NCBI RefSeq assembly: GCF_001667585.1
Contig: NZ_LZJZ01000092.1
Location: 62,001-126,000 of the forward strand
Length of the DNA stretch: 64,000 nt
Reading direction: 5' to 3'
Source: Mycobacterium sp. E2733
GTDB taxonomy: Bacteria; Actinomycetota; Actinomycetes; Mycobacteriales; Mycobacteriaceae
The position numbers and the translations under genes were made by a program. The notes under the pieces were generated by a model, which worked only from the letters and a program-made list of their open reading frames with translations, was not told where the DNA came from and ran no database searches. Positions 9,078 to 17,893 of this stretch are shown here, piece by piece (within the stretch, counting starts at the first letter, position 1; each line of letters opens with the position of its first letter).

Positions 9078-10253
9078 ATGCCAGACAGCGCTCGCAAATC
9101 CGCCAACACAATCACGCAAATGCTGGGTCCGTTCGCCCGCACCGGCGGCTTCTACGCCCGCTCGTGGGGCACCTACCTGGATCGTCAGCCTGACGAGCTG
9201 CCGGTGGCCCGACCCACCCTCGCGCTCGCGGCGCAGGCATTCCGCGACGAAATCCTGCTCGCCGGCTTCAGCCTGCTGCGCCGAGCCCCCGACGCAAAAA
9301 CACTCGAACGCATCGACAACGAAGTGCTTGCCGCACAAGAGTTTTACGGCGACAAAGGCTGGCTCGACAATCCCGAGGGGTTCTTCGCCACACCCCCGCC
9401 GCCCACCGACGTGACGGTCAAGCGTGTGAGCAGCATGGGACGCAACTACGAGCGGCTGTCCTTCGACAGCGACTACGCACCCCACGACGGCGAACCCGGC
9501 CGGGACCGATGGCGCAGCTACACCCGCAACAACCGCGAATACGCCCTGATGTTCCGGCACCGCCGGCCGCGGCCCTGGCTGGTCTGCATCCACGGCGCGG
9601 AGATGGGACGAGCCGCGCTCGACCCCATGCTGTTCCATGCCTGGCACCTGTACCGGCAGCTCGACCTCAACGTCGTGCTGCCGGTACTCCCCATGCACGG
9701 TCCCCGGGCAAGCGGCCCAAAATTCCCCAGCGAGGACGTGCTCGACGACGTCCACGGCGCCGCCCAATCGGTGTGGGACATAAGGCGCCTCATCACCTGG
9801 ATCCGCGCGCAGCAGCCCGACGCCAAGATCGGGGTCAACGGCATCTCCCTCGGAGGTCTGATCTCGTCGCTGGTCGCCAGCCTCGACGACGGCCTCACCT
9901 GCGCGATCCTGGGCGTGCCGGCCGTCGACCTGGTGAACCTGGTCGGCCGCCACGCCGGCCTCAGCGGCCACGTCGCCCTGCGCCACACGATGAGCTCGGC
10001 CAAACCCCTCGGCCGGATGATCTCGCCGCTGGCGCTGACCCCAAAAGTGCCGAAAGAGGGCCGCTTCATCTACGCCGGCCTCGCCGACCGGCTGGTGCAC
10101 CCGCGCGACCAGGTGACCCGACTCTGGGAGCACTGGGGCAAGCCCGAAATCCATTGGTACCCAGGCGGTCACACCGGATTCTTCCGCTCGCGGCCGGTGC
10201 AGCGCTTCATCGACGACGCGCTCGTGCAGTCGGGGCTGGCGGACCAGAGGTGA
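9078..10253 (+). CDS. Alpha/beta hydrolase (ABHD18-like)
   Basis: 391 residues starting at ATG 9078, immediately after the P450 stop. The C-terminal two-thirds carry an alpha/beta hydrolase core: oxyanion region PWLVCIHGAEMG, nucleophile elbow GISLGG with Ser257, and a late GGHTGFF with the catalytic His. The long N-terminal extension (about 170 residues) and the core resemble ABHD18/DUF2048-type proteins. Its stop overlaps the next start (GTGA), so the two are translationally coupled. Likely an ester or thioester hydrolase acting on a P450 pathway intermediate. No signal peptide. Confidence 0.8.
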   Translation: MPDSARKSANTITQMLGPFARTGGFYARSWGTYLDRQPDELPVARPTLALAAQAFRDEILLAGFSLLRRAPDAKTLERIDNEVLAAQEFYGDKGWLDNPEGFFATPPPPTDVTVKRVSSMGRNYERLSFDSDYAPHDGEPGRDRWRSYTRNNREYALMFRHRRPRPWLVCIHGAEMGRAALDPMLFHAWHLYRQLDLNVVLPVLPMHGPRASGPKFPSEDVLDDVHGAAQSVWDIRRLITWIRAQQPDAKIGVNGISLGGLISSLVASLDDGLTCAILGVPAVDLVNLVGRHAGLSGHVALRHTMSSAKPLGRMISPLALTPKVPKEGRFIYAGLADRLVHPRDQVTRLWEHWGKPEIHWYPGGHTGFFRSRPVQRFIDDALVQSGLADQR

Positions 10254-11251
10254 CCGCATCCTACCTGCGATGGATAGCGGCGAACGCGGCCAAGCCGTTG
10301 GTCCATGCCTATCGGCGCACCGGTGCCGACGTGCCCTTCGGCGATCCGGTTCCTTCGCACGGGACAGAAATGGAGGGCTGGTTCTGGCGCCTCACCGATG
10401 CCGCCTCGGGTCGCGTCGTCGTCGCGCTGTGCAGCGTGAACCGGAATCCAGACGGGGACTGGGCGACCGTCGCGGTCGCATTGCATCCCGGCGGCGTGGT
10501 GCGCTCCGCGGCCGTGGACGGGGCCCACGCCGAATCGTCCACGTTCTCGGTGCACGCCGGGGCCGCTCCCGACTGCCGCCTGGCGGCGAGCCTCGATCGG
10601 CTCCAGATCGACGTTGACGGCATCCACCTCGACCTGCATTTCGCCGATCCGTTCAACTGGCCCAATGCCTTTGGCGGAGGCGGCGTCTTCTCTTCGGTCC
10701 CGTTTCTCAACCAGTACTGGCATCCCTACCGGCTCGGCGGAAAAGTCACCGGCACGGTCGAATTCGACGACGACATGTGGTCGTTTGACGGCGCCGCGTT
10801 GTACGCGGAACGCAATTGGGGCGCGGGCTTCCCTGAGCGCTGGTGGTGGGGTCAGGCACACGATTTCGGCGACGCCGACGTGTCGGTGGCGTTCTCGGGG
10901 GGCCTTCTTCAGCTCGGCCCGATCCGCAGGGACGTCACCGGGGTCGTCATGCGACTCGGCACCCGCGTCATCCGGGTAAGCCCGCCGGCGACCGTGCGAT
11001 CGGACGTCGGCGACGGACACTGGACCGTGTCAGCACGCACACGCCGCTACCACATCGAGCTGGACGGAGACGGCACCCGCGCGGATCCGCACGTCCTACC
11101 GGTGCCGCTGCCCGCGCAGCGGCGCAACATCGACACCGACTTCGAGCACCTGGCCGGCCGATTGCATTGCAGTCTGCGGGAGTACGGCCGGGTGATCTTC
11201 GACGGCACCTGTGAGCTGGCCGGCCTGGAGATCGGCAGCAGGCCCGCGTAG
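10250..11251 (+). CDS. Tocopherol cyclase-like (lipocalin-type) protein
   Basis: 333 residues from GTG 10250, overlapping the preceding stop by 4 nt. The sequence is beta-rich, with Trp-rich strands (EMEGWFWRLTDA, NQYWHPYRLGGKVTGTVEF, ERNWGAGFPERWWWGQAHDF) typical of the tocopherol-cyclase/AttH-like lipocalin family that binds hydrophobic ligands and in plants closes the chromanol ring. No signal peptide or membrane helix. In this cluster it could cyclise, isomerise or simply carry a lipid product of the P450. Family call is by pattern and the reaction is unproven. Confidence 0.7.
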   Translation: MTASYLRWIAANAAKPLVHAYRRTGADVPFGDPVPSHGTEMEGWFWRLTDAASGRVVVALCSVNRNPDGDWATVAVALHPGGVVRSAAVDGAHAESSTFSVHAGAAPDCRLAASLDRLQIDVDGIHLDLHFADPFNWPNAFGGGGVFSSVPFLNQYWHPYRLGGKVTGTVEFDDDMWSFDGAALYAERNWGAGFPERWWWGQAHDFGDADVSVAFSGGLLQLGPIRRDVTGVVMRLGTRVIRVSPPATVRSDVGDGHWTVSARTRRYHIELDGDGTRADPHVLPVPLPAQRRNIDTDFEHLAGRLHCSLREYGRVIFDGTCELAGLEIGSRPA

Positions 11252-11308
11252 CTCGACTCGTGGTGTGGCTCCGTGCCACCTGCCACCGCCCGGTAGAGTC
11301 ACGAACTC

Positions 11309-12301
11309 GTGCAGATCGCAGTGACTGGTGGCACCGGATATCTCGGTGCGCACGTCGTCCGTGGCCTACTCGATGCCGGCCATCAGGTGCGGCTTCTGGC
11401 CGAGCCCGGCTGGGACAATCCCGAACTGCTGCGGGCGCTTTCCGAACTCGGCTCGATAACCGTGGTATCCGGCGATGTTCGCAAGTCCGACACCGTGGCG
11501 ACGCTCCTGGACCAAAGTGATGCCCTGCTGCACGCTGCCAGCGTGGTCGGGACCGACAACCGGCGCGAGAAGCTGATGTGGGAGATCAACGCGTTCGCGA
11601 CCGAGTCGATCCTGCGTCAGGCACACGACCGCGGGCTGGACCCGATCGTCACGATCAACAGCTACAGCTCCCTCTTCTCGCCGACGGTCCCGGTGATCGG
11701 GCCGGACGCTCCCACCGCGGCGGGGAGGTCGTCCTACGCCAAGACGAAGGGCTACGCCGACCGTGCTGCCCGGCGGCTACAAGACGAGGGTGCGCCCGTT
11801 GTCATCACCTATCCGTCCAGCGTGGTCGGTCCGGCCTTCATGACTGCCCCCGGCATCACCGAACAGGGCTGGGCGACGATCATCCGCGCGGGCGCAGCGC
11901 CGCGACTGCGGCACGCCGGAATGATGATGATCGACGTGCGTGACGTCGCCGATGTGCATGTCGCATCGATGCGGCCAGGCCACGGCCCCAAACGTTACGT
12001 CTGCGGCGGCGCAATGCTGAGCTTCGATGAGATGATCTGCGCGCTCGAGGCCGGCTCCGGACGTCATATCAGGCGGATACCCTTGACCGGCGGAATGTTT
12101 CGGGCCCTGGGCAGGATCGCGGACGCCGTCGGGGATCTACTGCCACTCGGGGCCGGATTCAGTTTCGAAGCGGCACAACTGCTCACCGCGGCGGTACCCA
12201 CCGATGACTCCCGCACCCTGGCCGAGCTCGGGGTGACCTGGCACTCGCCTCGCGAGGCGATCATCGCGACATTCGCGCACCGCAGCGGAGAAGAAACCTA
12301 A
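11309..12301 (+). CDS. NAD-dependent epimerase/dehydratase family protein
   Basis: 330 residues from GTG 11309. An extended SDR fold: GGTGYLG nucleotide loop at 7-13 and Tyr143/Lys147 (YAKTK) active-site pair. Families with this layout include sugar epimerases, 3-beta-hydroxysteroid dehydrogenase-like and dihydroflavonol reductase-like enzymes. It follows the tocopherol-cyclase-like gene by 57 nt and probably belongs to the same transcription unit. It converges on the WS/DGAT gene with the two stops overlapping in a CTAA. A hydroxy-lipid or sterol-type substrate is inferred. Confidence 0.8.
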   Translation: MQIAVTGGTGYLGAHVVRGLLDAGHQVRLLAEPGWDNPELLRALSELGSITVVSGDVRKSDTVATLLDQSDALLHAASVVGTDNRREKLMWEINAFATESILRQAHDRGLDPIVTINSYSSLFSPTVPVIGPDAPTAAGRSSYAKTKGYADRAARRLQDEGAPVVITYPSSVVGPAFMTAPGITEQGWATIIRAGAAPRLRHAGMMMIDVRDVADVHVASMRPGHGPKRYVCGGAMLSFDEMICALEAGSGRHIRRIPLTGGMFRALGRIADAVGDLLPLGAGFSFEAAQLLTAAVPTDDSRTLAELGVTWHSPREAIIATFAHRSGEET

Positions 12302-13917
12302 CGGGCACTCGGGGTGACGCCGGGAGTCGCCGCCAACAACCGGTCGAAGGCGGCCGCGAAGCCGTCGACGATCGTCTCATGCTCGGGCACAAGGGTTTTG
12401 TCGCAGGCGATGCCCACGGTCACCTCGCCGTTGTAGGTAAAGATGCCGAAGCTCATGGGCTGGTTGCCCGAAACCGGTGCCCAGCCCACGATGCCCTCCA
12501 CCTTGCTGCCGGCCAGGTACACCGGCATCGGCGGGCCGGGCACGTTCGTGAGCGTGCCGATCGTGCGGTTGGTGAACAGGTCCACCGACGCTTCATAGAT
12601 CTGCCGGTTGAACCCGGCGATGGTTTCCTGCAGGCGGAACGCCAAGGCCGCCTCGTGGCCGTGCTTGATCCGGTTCATCCGCCGTTTGGCTACGGCAAGC
12701 ACTCGCAGGGCATCGGGCTGATCGGTCGGCAGTTCGAGTTGCACCAGTGCGAACTCGTTACCGAGGTTGTCGGGCAGCGTCACGTCGACCGGCTTGAGGT
12801 TGACCGGGACCATGAACGTCACCGCTGAGCAGCGGGCGTGTTGGGCGTCGAGGTAGTCGTGCAACGCTCCGGCGACAGTCGTCACCAGCACGTCGTTGAC
12901 CGTGCACCGGTTCGCCTTGGCGACGGCCTTGACCTTGGCCAGCGGGATCGGCTCCGACCATGCCACCGCCTTGTCGAGGCCTGCAATACCCGTCCACAGG
13001 GTCGCGTCGTTACGGGTGCCGACCAGCAGCTTGCGGATCGTGTCGAGGTCACCGGGCGCCGACGAGAACACGTCGACCAGCGCGCCGCTGCCCGGCATCG
13101 CCGCCCGCATGGTGGAGCGGACGGACTCGGCGACGTCGGACATTGTCGCCCGCGCCGAAGCGGCGAGCGTGTGGCCGGCACCCACCGGGTTCTCCAGTGC
13201 CAGGCGACCAAAGTCGTTGGCACGAGAGAGAATTCGAGGCAGTCCGGCGGTTGCCCTCACGACGCCTGCCGTCATGCCCGCCGCCCGTCCGGCCGGGTCG
13301 TCCAGCACCTCGTCGAAGGCCGACCTCGCGCGCCGCGCCGTGCCCGCCGCCCGTACCGCCGCGGTCCGCAACCGGTCCTTCATCGGGCGTCCCGGCGGGT
13401 GGGGCTGCGCCGCTTGCTGCACGACGTCGGGAGCGCGGATGTGACCTCCCTCGGGCGACGCGTCGAACAGTCTCATCGCCATCTCGACCATGCGCATGCC
13501 GTCGGCGAGGGCGTGGTGTGTCCGCATGATCATTGCGCTACCCTCCCGGTAGCGGTTCACCCAAATGCTCTGCCAGAGCGGCTTTTTGCGATCGAGCATT
13601 TCGGTGTGGTGGCTGGCCACCAGTGCCTGCAAATCGCGGCGGTCGTCGGGGTCCTTCAGGTCCACGATCGTGACGTGTTCCCCGAAGTCGAAGTTCTCGT
13701 CGACCTCCCACCACCACGAGCCGTCGGGGTCCTTGACCGCCAGGCTGCGGAACACGGGGTAGCGGTTGGTGAGCCGCTCCTCCATGAGTTGGCGCACGCG
13801 CGCCCAGTCGAGCGGATCGGCCGTCCAGACCACCGTGTCGACGACCATGAGGTTGTTGGGGCGGTCCATCTCCAGCCACAGGGCGTCCTGGATGCCGAGC
13901 CGGCGTCGCTCTGCCAC
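12298..13917 (-). CDS. WS/DGAT wax ester synthase / diacylglycerol acyltransferase
   Basis: 539 residues from GTG 13917 with a GGAGG site. The active-site motif HHxxxDG is present as HHALADG (His134-His135, Asp139-Gly140). The protein has the usual N-terminal condensation-like domain and C-terminal domain with NVPGPPMPVYLAGSKV. It makes triacylglycerol or wax ester from acyl-CoA at the membrane surface. An Ala-rich central insert (about 175-290) is longer than in small Tgs proteins. Last gene of a minus-strand run with the lipase and E2-like acyltransferase, consistent with storage-lipid turnover. Which Tgs paralogue it corresponds to is not resolved. Confidence 0.9.
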   Translation of the reverse strand: MAERRRLGIQDALWLEMDRPNNLMVVDTVVWTADPLDWARVRQLMEERLTNRYPVFRSLAVKDPDGSWWWEVDENFDFGEHVTIVDLKDPDDRRDLQALVASHHTEMLDRKKPLWQSIWVNRYREGSAMIMRTHHALADGMRMVEMAMRLFDASPEGGHIRAPDVVQQAAQPHPPGRPMKDRLRTAAVRAAGTARRARSAFDEVLDDPAGRAAGMTAGVVRATAGLPRILSRANDFGRLALENPVGAGHTLAASARATMSDVAESVRSTMRAAMPGSGALVDVFSSAPGDLDTIRKLLVGTRNDATLWTGIAGLDKAVAWSEPIPLAKVKAVAKANRCTVNDVLVTTVAGALHDYLDAQHARCSAVTFMVPVNLKPVDVTLPDNLGNEFALVQLELPTDQPDALRVLAVAKRRMNRIKHGHEAALAFRLQETIAGFNRQIYEASVDLFTNRTIGTLTNVPGPPMPVYLAGSKVEGIVGWAPVSGNQPMSFGIFTYNGEVTVGIACDKTLVPEHETIVDGFAAAFDRLLAATPGVTPSAR

Positions 13918-13950
13918 TTTGCACCTCCACGAACGGTCGACTCGTTGGGC

Positions 13951-15234
13951 TCAGATAACTTCCGATGGAACCGGAATCGGATTAATCGGGTTGCCCTGCT
14001 GGATGGACGAACAGTTCTGCGGCGGAGGCACTTCGGCGAAGCGCTGCTTGATCCAGGCGATCGAGTTCGGCAGCCACAGCGTGAGACTCCAGATGTGGCT
14101 GAGCGCGTCGTATTGCTCGTAGTGGACCGGCGTGCCCGCCGCGCAGTAGTGACGGGCGAGCGTGCGCACGTCGCCGGCGATCATCACGCCGTCGCCGGCG
14201 CCGATGCCCGCCTTGTTGCCCGGCGTGCCCTCGAGCTCACCGCCGGCGCCCTGGCCGATGAACAGCGGGATCGTCGGCGTACCGCCGGTGCCCATGATCA
14301 GCTGGTTGGCACACCTGACATACTCCGGGATGCTCTCGGGTGTCGGGTACTGGGGTTTGGCCAAGTCCTTCCATGTCAGACGCGCGTATCTCAGGCCGAG
14401 AACCTCGACGATCGACGCATTCTGCATGTTGTTGTAGATCTGCACGCCGTGCTGGCTGAGATACCGCCTGAAATCGATCCCGAACGCGCGCGCGATGCCG
14501 ACGAGCGCCATGGGCATTACACCGGCCCACATCAAGCTGCCCTCGACGTAGTGCAGGTTGTGCGCCGGGTGGACGAGCACGCCGCCGATCGCCGCGCCGA
14601 TGAGGCGCTTGTTGACGTCGGGCGCATACTCCTTCGCGTATTCGGCGGCCCACTCGGTGGCGATCGCACCGCCGGAGTATCCGAGCATCGCAACCTTTGC
14701 GTCGCTGTCGATCGCCGACGAGTTGAACGCGGCCTGGATCGAGTAGAGCGTGTTCCTTCCGTACTCGGGACCCGCGGCGAAGTCCGCCTGCTGGCCCTCG
14801 GTGTCGGGGACGATGACGGTGTACCCCTCGGCGAGGAACGGACCGAAGACCCCCAGCTCGACGTTGGGGACGACTCCGCCAAGCGTGGGTCGGCCGCCCG
14901 AGATCGCGTACGACGGCTCGTCGTCCTGTTTGAGCGAGTCGTACGCGGACTGATAGGAGATCACCTTCGTTTTGTCTCGCAGCTCCAGCGGCCGGATGAC
15001 CGAGGTGACGTTGACGGTCGGGTTCCGGGTCTGGCTGGTCGACCGGTAGAGCAGCTGCGTGGTCTCGAGCAGCGTTGGCAGGCCCAATATGTGGTAGGGA
15101 ACGCTGCGAGTCTTCAGCACCGTTCCCGGCAAGATGTCCGGCAGCGGCTTTTTTCCCGTGTACGAGTAGAACGGATCGTTCTTCGGATGCGGCGGGGCGA
15201 TGGCCGCGCGGGCAGGTGGTCGTGATGCGGGCAT
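13951..15234 (-). CDS. LIP-family (secretory-lipase type) triacylglycerol lipase
   Basis: 427 residues from ATG 15234 with GAGGAAG upstream. Features of the LIP family (Candida-lipase type): elbow GYSGG with Ser187, preceding strands GYTVIVPDTEG, a later GTPGNKAG loop and a C-terminal LSHIWSL segment supplying the His. Unlike secreted family members it shows no N-terminal hydrophobic signal (the first 20 residues are Pro/Ala/Arg-rich), so it is probably cytosolic or exported otherwise. It sits 9 nt after the acyltransferase and 33 nt before the WS/DGAT gene, suggesting coupled synthesis and hydrolysis of acylglycerol or wax ester. Confidence 0.85.
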   Translation of the reverse strand: MPASRPPARAAIAPPHPKNDPFYSYTGKKPLPDILPGTVLKTRSVPYHILGLPTLLETTQLLYRSTSQTRNPTVNVTSVIRPLELRDKTKVISYQSAYDSLKQDDEPSYAISGGRPTLGGVVPNVELGVFGPFLAEGYTVIVPDTEGQQADFAAGPEYGRNTLYSIQAAFNSSAIDSDAKVAMLGYSGGAIATEWAAEYAKEYAPDVNKRLIGAAIGGVLVHPAHNLHYVEGSLMWAGVMPMALVGIARAFGIDFRRYLSQHGVQIYNNMQNASIVEVLGLRYARLTWKDLAKPQYPTPESIPEYVRCANQLIMGTGGTPTIPLFIGQGAGGELEGTPGNKAGIGAGDGVMIAGDVRTLARHYCAAGTPVHYEQYDALSHIWSLTLWLPNSIAWIKQRFAEVPPPQNCSSIQQGNPINPIPVPSEVI

Positions 15235-15243
15235 GGCTTCCTC

Positions 15244-16191
15244 TCAAGCGTGGCGCTGCGCCTTGGCCTTCGATCGGCTCGGTGCGGTCGCCGGCCGCGT
15301 TCCGTTCAACCGCACCGGGGCAGGCTTTTTCTTGCGCGGCGGGATGGTCCTGGGCACCGGATCGAATGCGGCGGGATCGGCCAGGTACGCGCGGAAGATG
15401 TTGGCCATCGTCGCCGCCTGGTAGCCGTCGACGAACCGGTGATCCAGGCCGATCGACAGCGGCAGCACCGGACGCACGACGGGTTGACCGCCCAGCGCCA
15501 ACACCTTGTCCTTCACCGCCCCGATCATGATCCCGAGCGGCACGTGGCAGAACGTCGGCCATGGGGCGGCGGCCGTGTCGAGGCCGTAGGTGCCCACATT
15601 GCTCACGAGTATCGAGCCGTAAGGGCGCGCCTCCAGCCCAAGGAACGGAATGGGCAATTGCAGGCTTTCGGTAATGAAGCCCATCGCGTCCATCACCGGA
15701 CGAAGCAGTAGCGGCGGCAGTCCCTTGACCATCGCCTTGCTCTGCTTGAACTGCGGATCTTCGTCGTGGCGAATGCGTGCGGCGTGATCGGTGAGTTCCT
15801 TGGCGATCACCCACGGTGGTTTCTCATCGATGCGACGCACCACGGTGCCCGAGAGATCGGTGTCGGCGGCTTCGGCTCCGGTTATGAGGTCGGTCCGCAG
15901 CGATACCACGAAGAAGCAGTCGACGGTCGGGGACGGCAGGAAGCCGCCGAACACGACTCGGCCGTTGAGACCCGGCAGCGCCTCGATGACCTTCCCCGCA
16001 GCCCTGCCGACGAGGTCCATGGGAGTGACGTGCTGACCCGTTGCTTCGCGGACCTGGCGCAGGTACTCGAGCAGCCGCGCCGCTTCGATATCCATCGTCG
16101 CCCAAATGATCGGGTCTTTGCGCGGCCGCCAGGTGGCCATGGCAATCTTGCGCCAGACGGAGAACGGGATGACGGATGGAGTGGTCCACAT
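15244..16191 (-). CDS. 2-oxoacid dehydrogenase E2-like acyltransferase, catalytic domain only
   Basis: 315 residues from ATG 16191 with GAGGAAG upstream. The C-terminal half has the E2/CAT active-site signature: LSIGLDHRFVDG with His251 and Asp255. There is no lipoyl domain or E1/E3-binding domain, so it cannot work as a normal dehydrogenase core and more likely transfers acyl groups from CoA directly, like chloramphenicol acetyltransferase. A Lys/Arg/Pro-rich tail follows. It lies between the pseudokinase and the lipase/WS-DGAT pair. I infer a role in acyl-lipid metabolism; the acceptor is unknown. Confidence 0.8.
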   Translation of the reverse strand: MWTTPSVIPFSVWRKIAMATWRPRKDPIIWATMDIEAARLLEYLRQVREATGQHVTPMDLVGRAAGKVIEALPGLNGRVVFGGFLPSPTVDCFFVVSLRTDLITGAEAADTDLSGTVVRRIDEKPPWVIAKELTDHAARIRHDEDPQFKQSKAMVKGLPPLLLRPVMDAMGFITESLQLPIPFLGLEARPYGSILVSNVGTYGLDTAAAPWPTFCHVPLGIMIGAVKDKVLALGGQPVVRPVLPLSIGLDHRFVDGYQAATMANIFRAYLADPAAFDPVPRTIPPRKKKPAPVRLNGTRPATAPSRSKAKAQRHA

Positions 16192-16288
16192 GATCGGAAC
16201 TTCCTCTTCGAAGCAGGTACCCGAGTCTCCGCCCACAGCCGCGATACGGGCAGAGGACAAGGTCCCCTTCTCGCTGCGCCTGAGGTGA

Positions 16289-17728
16289 TCAGGACGCGGT
16301 GGCGTACTGCAGCACCGGTTCCGACGAATCGACGTGGCTGCCGCTGATGATCCTGAGCCGACTCGGGCGCACCTCGTAGCGCACACCGTCGACCGGGTTG
16401 GTGACATCGAACCCGTCCCCGACGCGCTCCGCGTTGGACAGCTCTATGTGCGCGCCGTCGCGGATGCGTTCCCCCCGGTAGTAGTAACTGCCGCTGAGGT
16501 TTTCACACACCACGGCCAGCGACTTGGCGGTGCGCACCACGGCGGCCGGCGGATTCCCCGGGTCGCAGCGGGCCGTCTCGCCGACGAACCCCAACCCGTC
16601 GGCACCCCGCACCGGAGCCGACAGCGTCGGCGTCTTCGGCGGCGGCGGGCTCGAGCGCGCGGGCGATGGCGCCGGAGCCGCCCGCGGCGGCGGCGAACCG
16701 CCGCTTACCAACGCCGACACCAGCGCCACGATCAACCCAACGATCACCAGGACGACCGCCGCCCCGATCCCCACCAGCGGCGCGCGGCCACCCAGCAAGG
16801 GTCGGCGGGGCGCCGGCGAAGGGGGCGGCTCGACAGGCGGATACGGGCTGTAGCCGGTGTCGTCCGGGTTCGGATAGACCGTCTCAAACGGCCGGGTGCC
16901 AAGGGGCCCAGCGCCGGCGCCGACCGCGACCGGCTCGTACGCCGCGTTCACGGCCTCGCTCGCCGCCCGGGCAAGCTCACCGGCGGACGCGAACCGCGCC
17001 GTTCGCTGTTTGGCCATGCCGCGCGCGACGACGTCGTCGAAGGCCCGGCCCACCCCGCGGCGCATGATGCTGGGCCGCGGAGCCGGCGACAACATGTGCG
17101 CGCTCTTCAGCTCGGCCGGGTCGGTGGCCTCGAACGGCGGTTGCCCGGTGAGGCATTCGTAGAGTAGGCAGGCCAGCGAGTACACGTCGGTCTGCGGCCC
17201 CACCCGACCGGTGGTGAACCGCTCGGGGGCCATGTACACCCGCGACCCGTCGGCGTGCCCGATGCCGAAGTCGACGACATACGCGAAGTGATCGGGAGTC
17301 AGCAACACGTGTTCCGGCCGGAGACCCAGGTGCACCAGCCCGGCGGCGTGCGCGGCGTCCAGCGCCCGCGCCACCTGCGCAACGATCGACGCGGCCCGCG
17401 ACGGTTCCAGCGGCCCCCGCTCGCGCAGCAGGTCCTTGAGGCTGCCGCCCTCGACCAGGTGCATGTCGACGAAGGAAACCCCGTTGATCGAACCGAAGTC
17501 GTGCACCGGGATGACGTGGGACTCCTGCAACCGCGACGCGATCCCGCACTCCCGCCGAAAGTGTTGCTGGAAGCCGGGTTCCGCGGCCATCTCGGCAGGC
17601 AACAGCTTGACCGCGACCATCCGGTCCCTAACCGTGTCGCGCGCCCGGTAGACCTCGCCCGTTGCGCCTGCGCCGATCAGCGATCGCAGCTCGTAGGGCC
17701 CGAACCGGGTGCCAAGCCGCGAAGTCAA
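16289..17728 (-). CDS. Receptor-type Ser/Thr pseudokinase (predicted)
   Basis: 479 residues from TTG 17728 (AAAGGA upstream). The kinase fold is kept: GAGATGEVY loop (19-27), Lys41, Glu60, DFG 153-155 and APE 167-169. The catalytic loop is ruined: HRDxKxxN reads HLGLRPEH (133-140), so the catalytic Asp, the Lys and the Mg-binding Asn are all replaced. Only 11 residues separate DFG from APE, with no Thr to phosphorylate. A Pro-rich linker, one membrane helix (about 317-342) and a roughly 100-residue extracellular domain with two Cys follow. A scaffold or sensor for a partner kinase is the likely role; the adjacent canonical kinase is an obvious candidate. Confidence 0.85.
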   Translation of the reverse strand: MTSRLGTRFGPYELRSLIGAGATGEVYRARDTVRDRMVAVKLLPAEMAAEPGFQQHFRRECGIASRLQESHVIPVHDFGSINGVSFVDMHLVEGGSLKDLLRERGPLEPSRAASIVAQVARALDAAHAAGLVHLGLRPEHVLLTPDHFAYVVDFGIGHADGSRVYMAPERFTTGRVGPQTDVYSLACLLYECLTGQPPFEATDPAELKSAHMLSPAPRPSIMRRGVGRAFDDVVARGMAKQRTARFASAGELARAASEAVNAAYEPVAVGAGAGPLGTRPFETVYPNPDDTGYSPYPPVEPPPSPAPRRPLLGGRAPLVGIGAAVVLVIVGLIVALVSALVSGGSPPPRAAPAPSPARSSPPPPKTPTLSAPVRGADGLGFVGETARCDPGNPPAAVVRTAKSLAVVCENLSGSYYYRGERIRDGAHIELSNAERVGDGFDVTNPVDGVRYEVRPSRLRIISGSHVDSSEPVLQYATAS

Positions 17729-17893
17729 TGCGCAGTCCTTTCGCTAGGTCATAGAGGTCCAGCCGTGCGGATTCCCGAATTGGGCGCCGACCTAACGTGC
17801 GGCGGCTCACGCGTGCGGCGGCACTGGGCACCAGAATAGGCCGCAGTTGAAATTGGGCGGTCCGGCCGGCGGGCTACCGATCCCATATCGACG

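Noticed and set aside
8160..10259. 699-codon minus-strand open frame
   Set aside because: Runs antisense to the P450 and hydrolase genes, which have full motifs; a common artefact of high-GC codon usage.
12838..15225. 795-codon plus-strand open frame
   Set aside because: Antisense to the WS/DGAT and lipase genes; Arg/His/Val-rich shadow without motifs.
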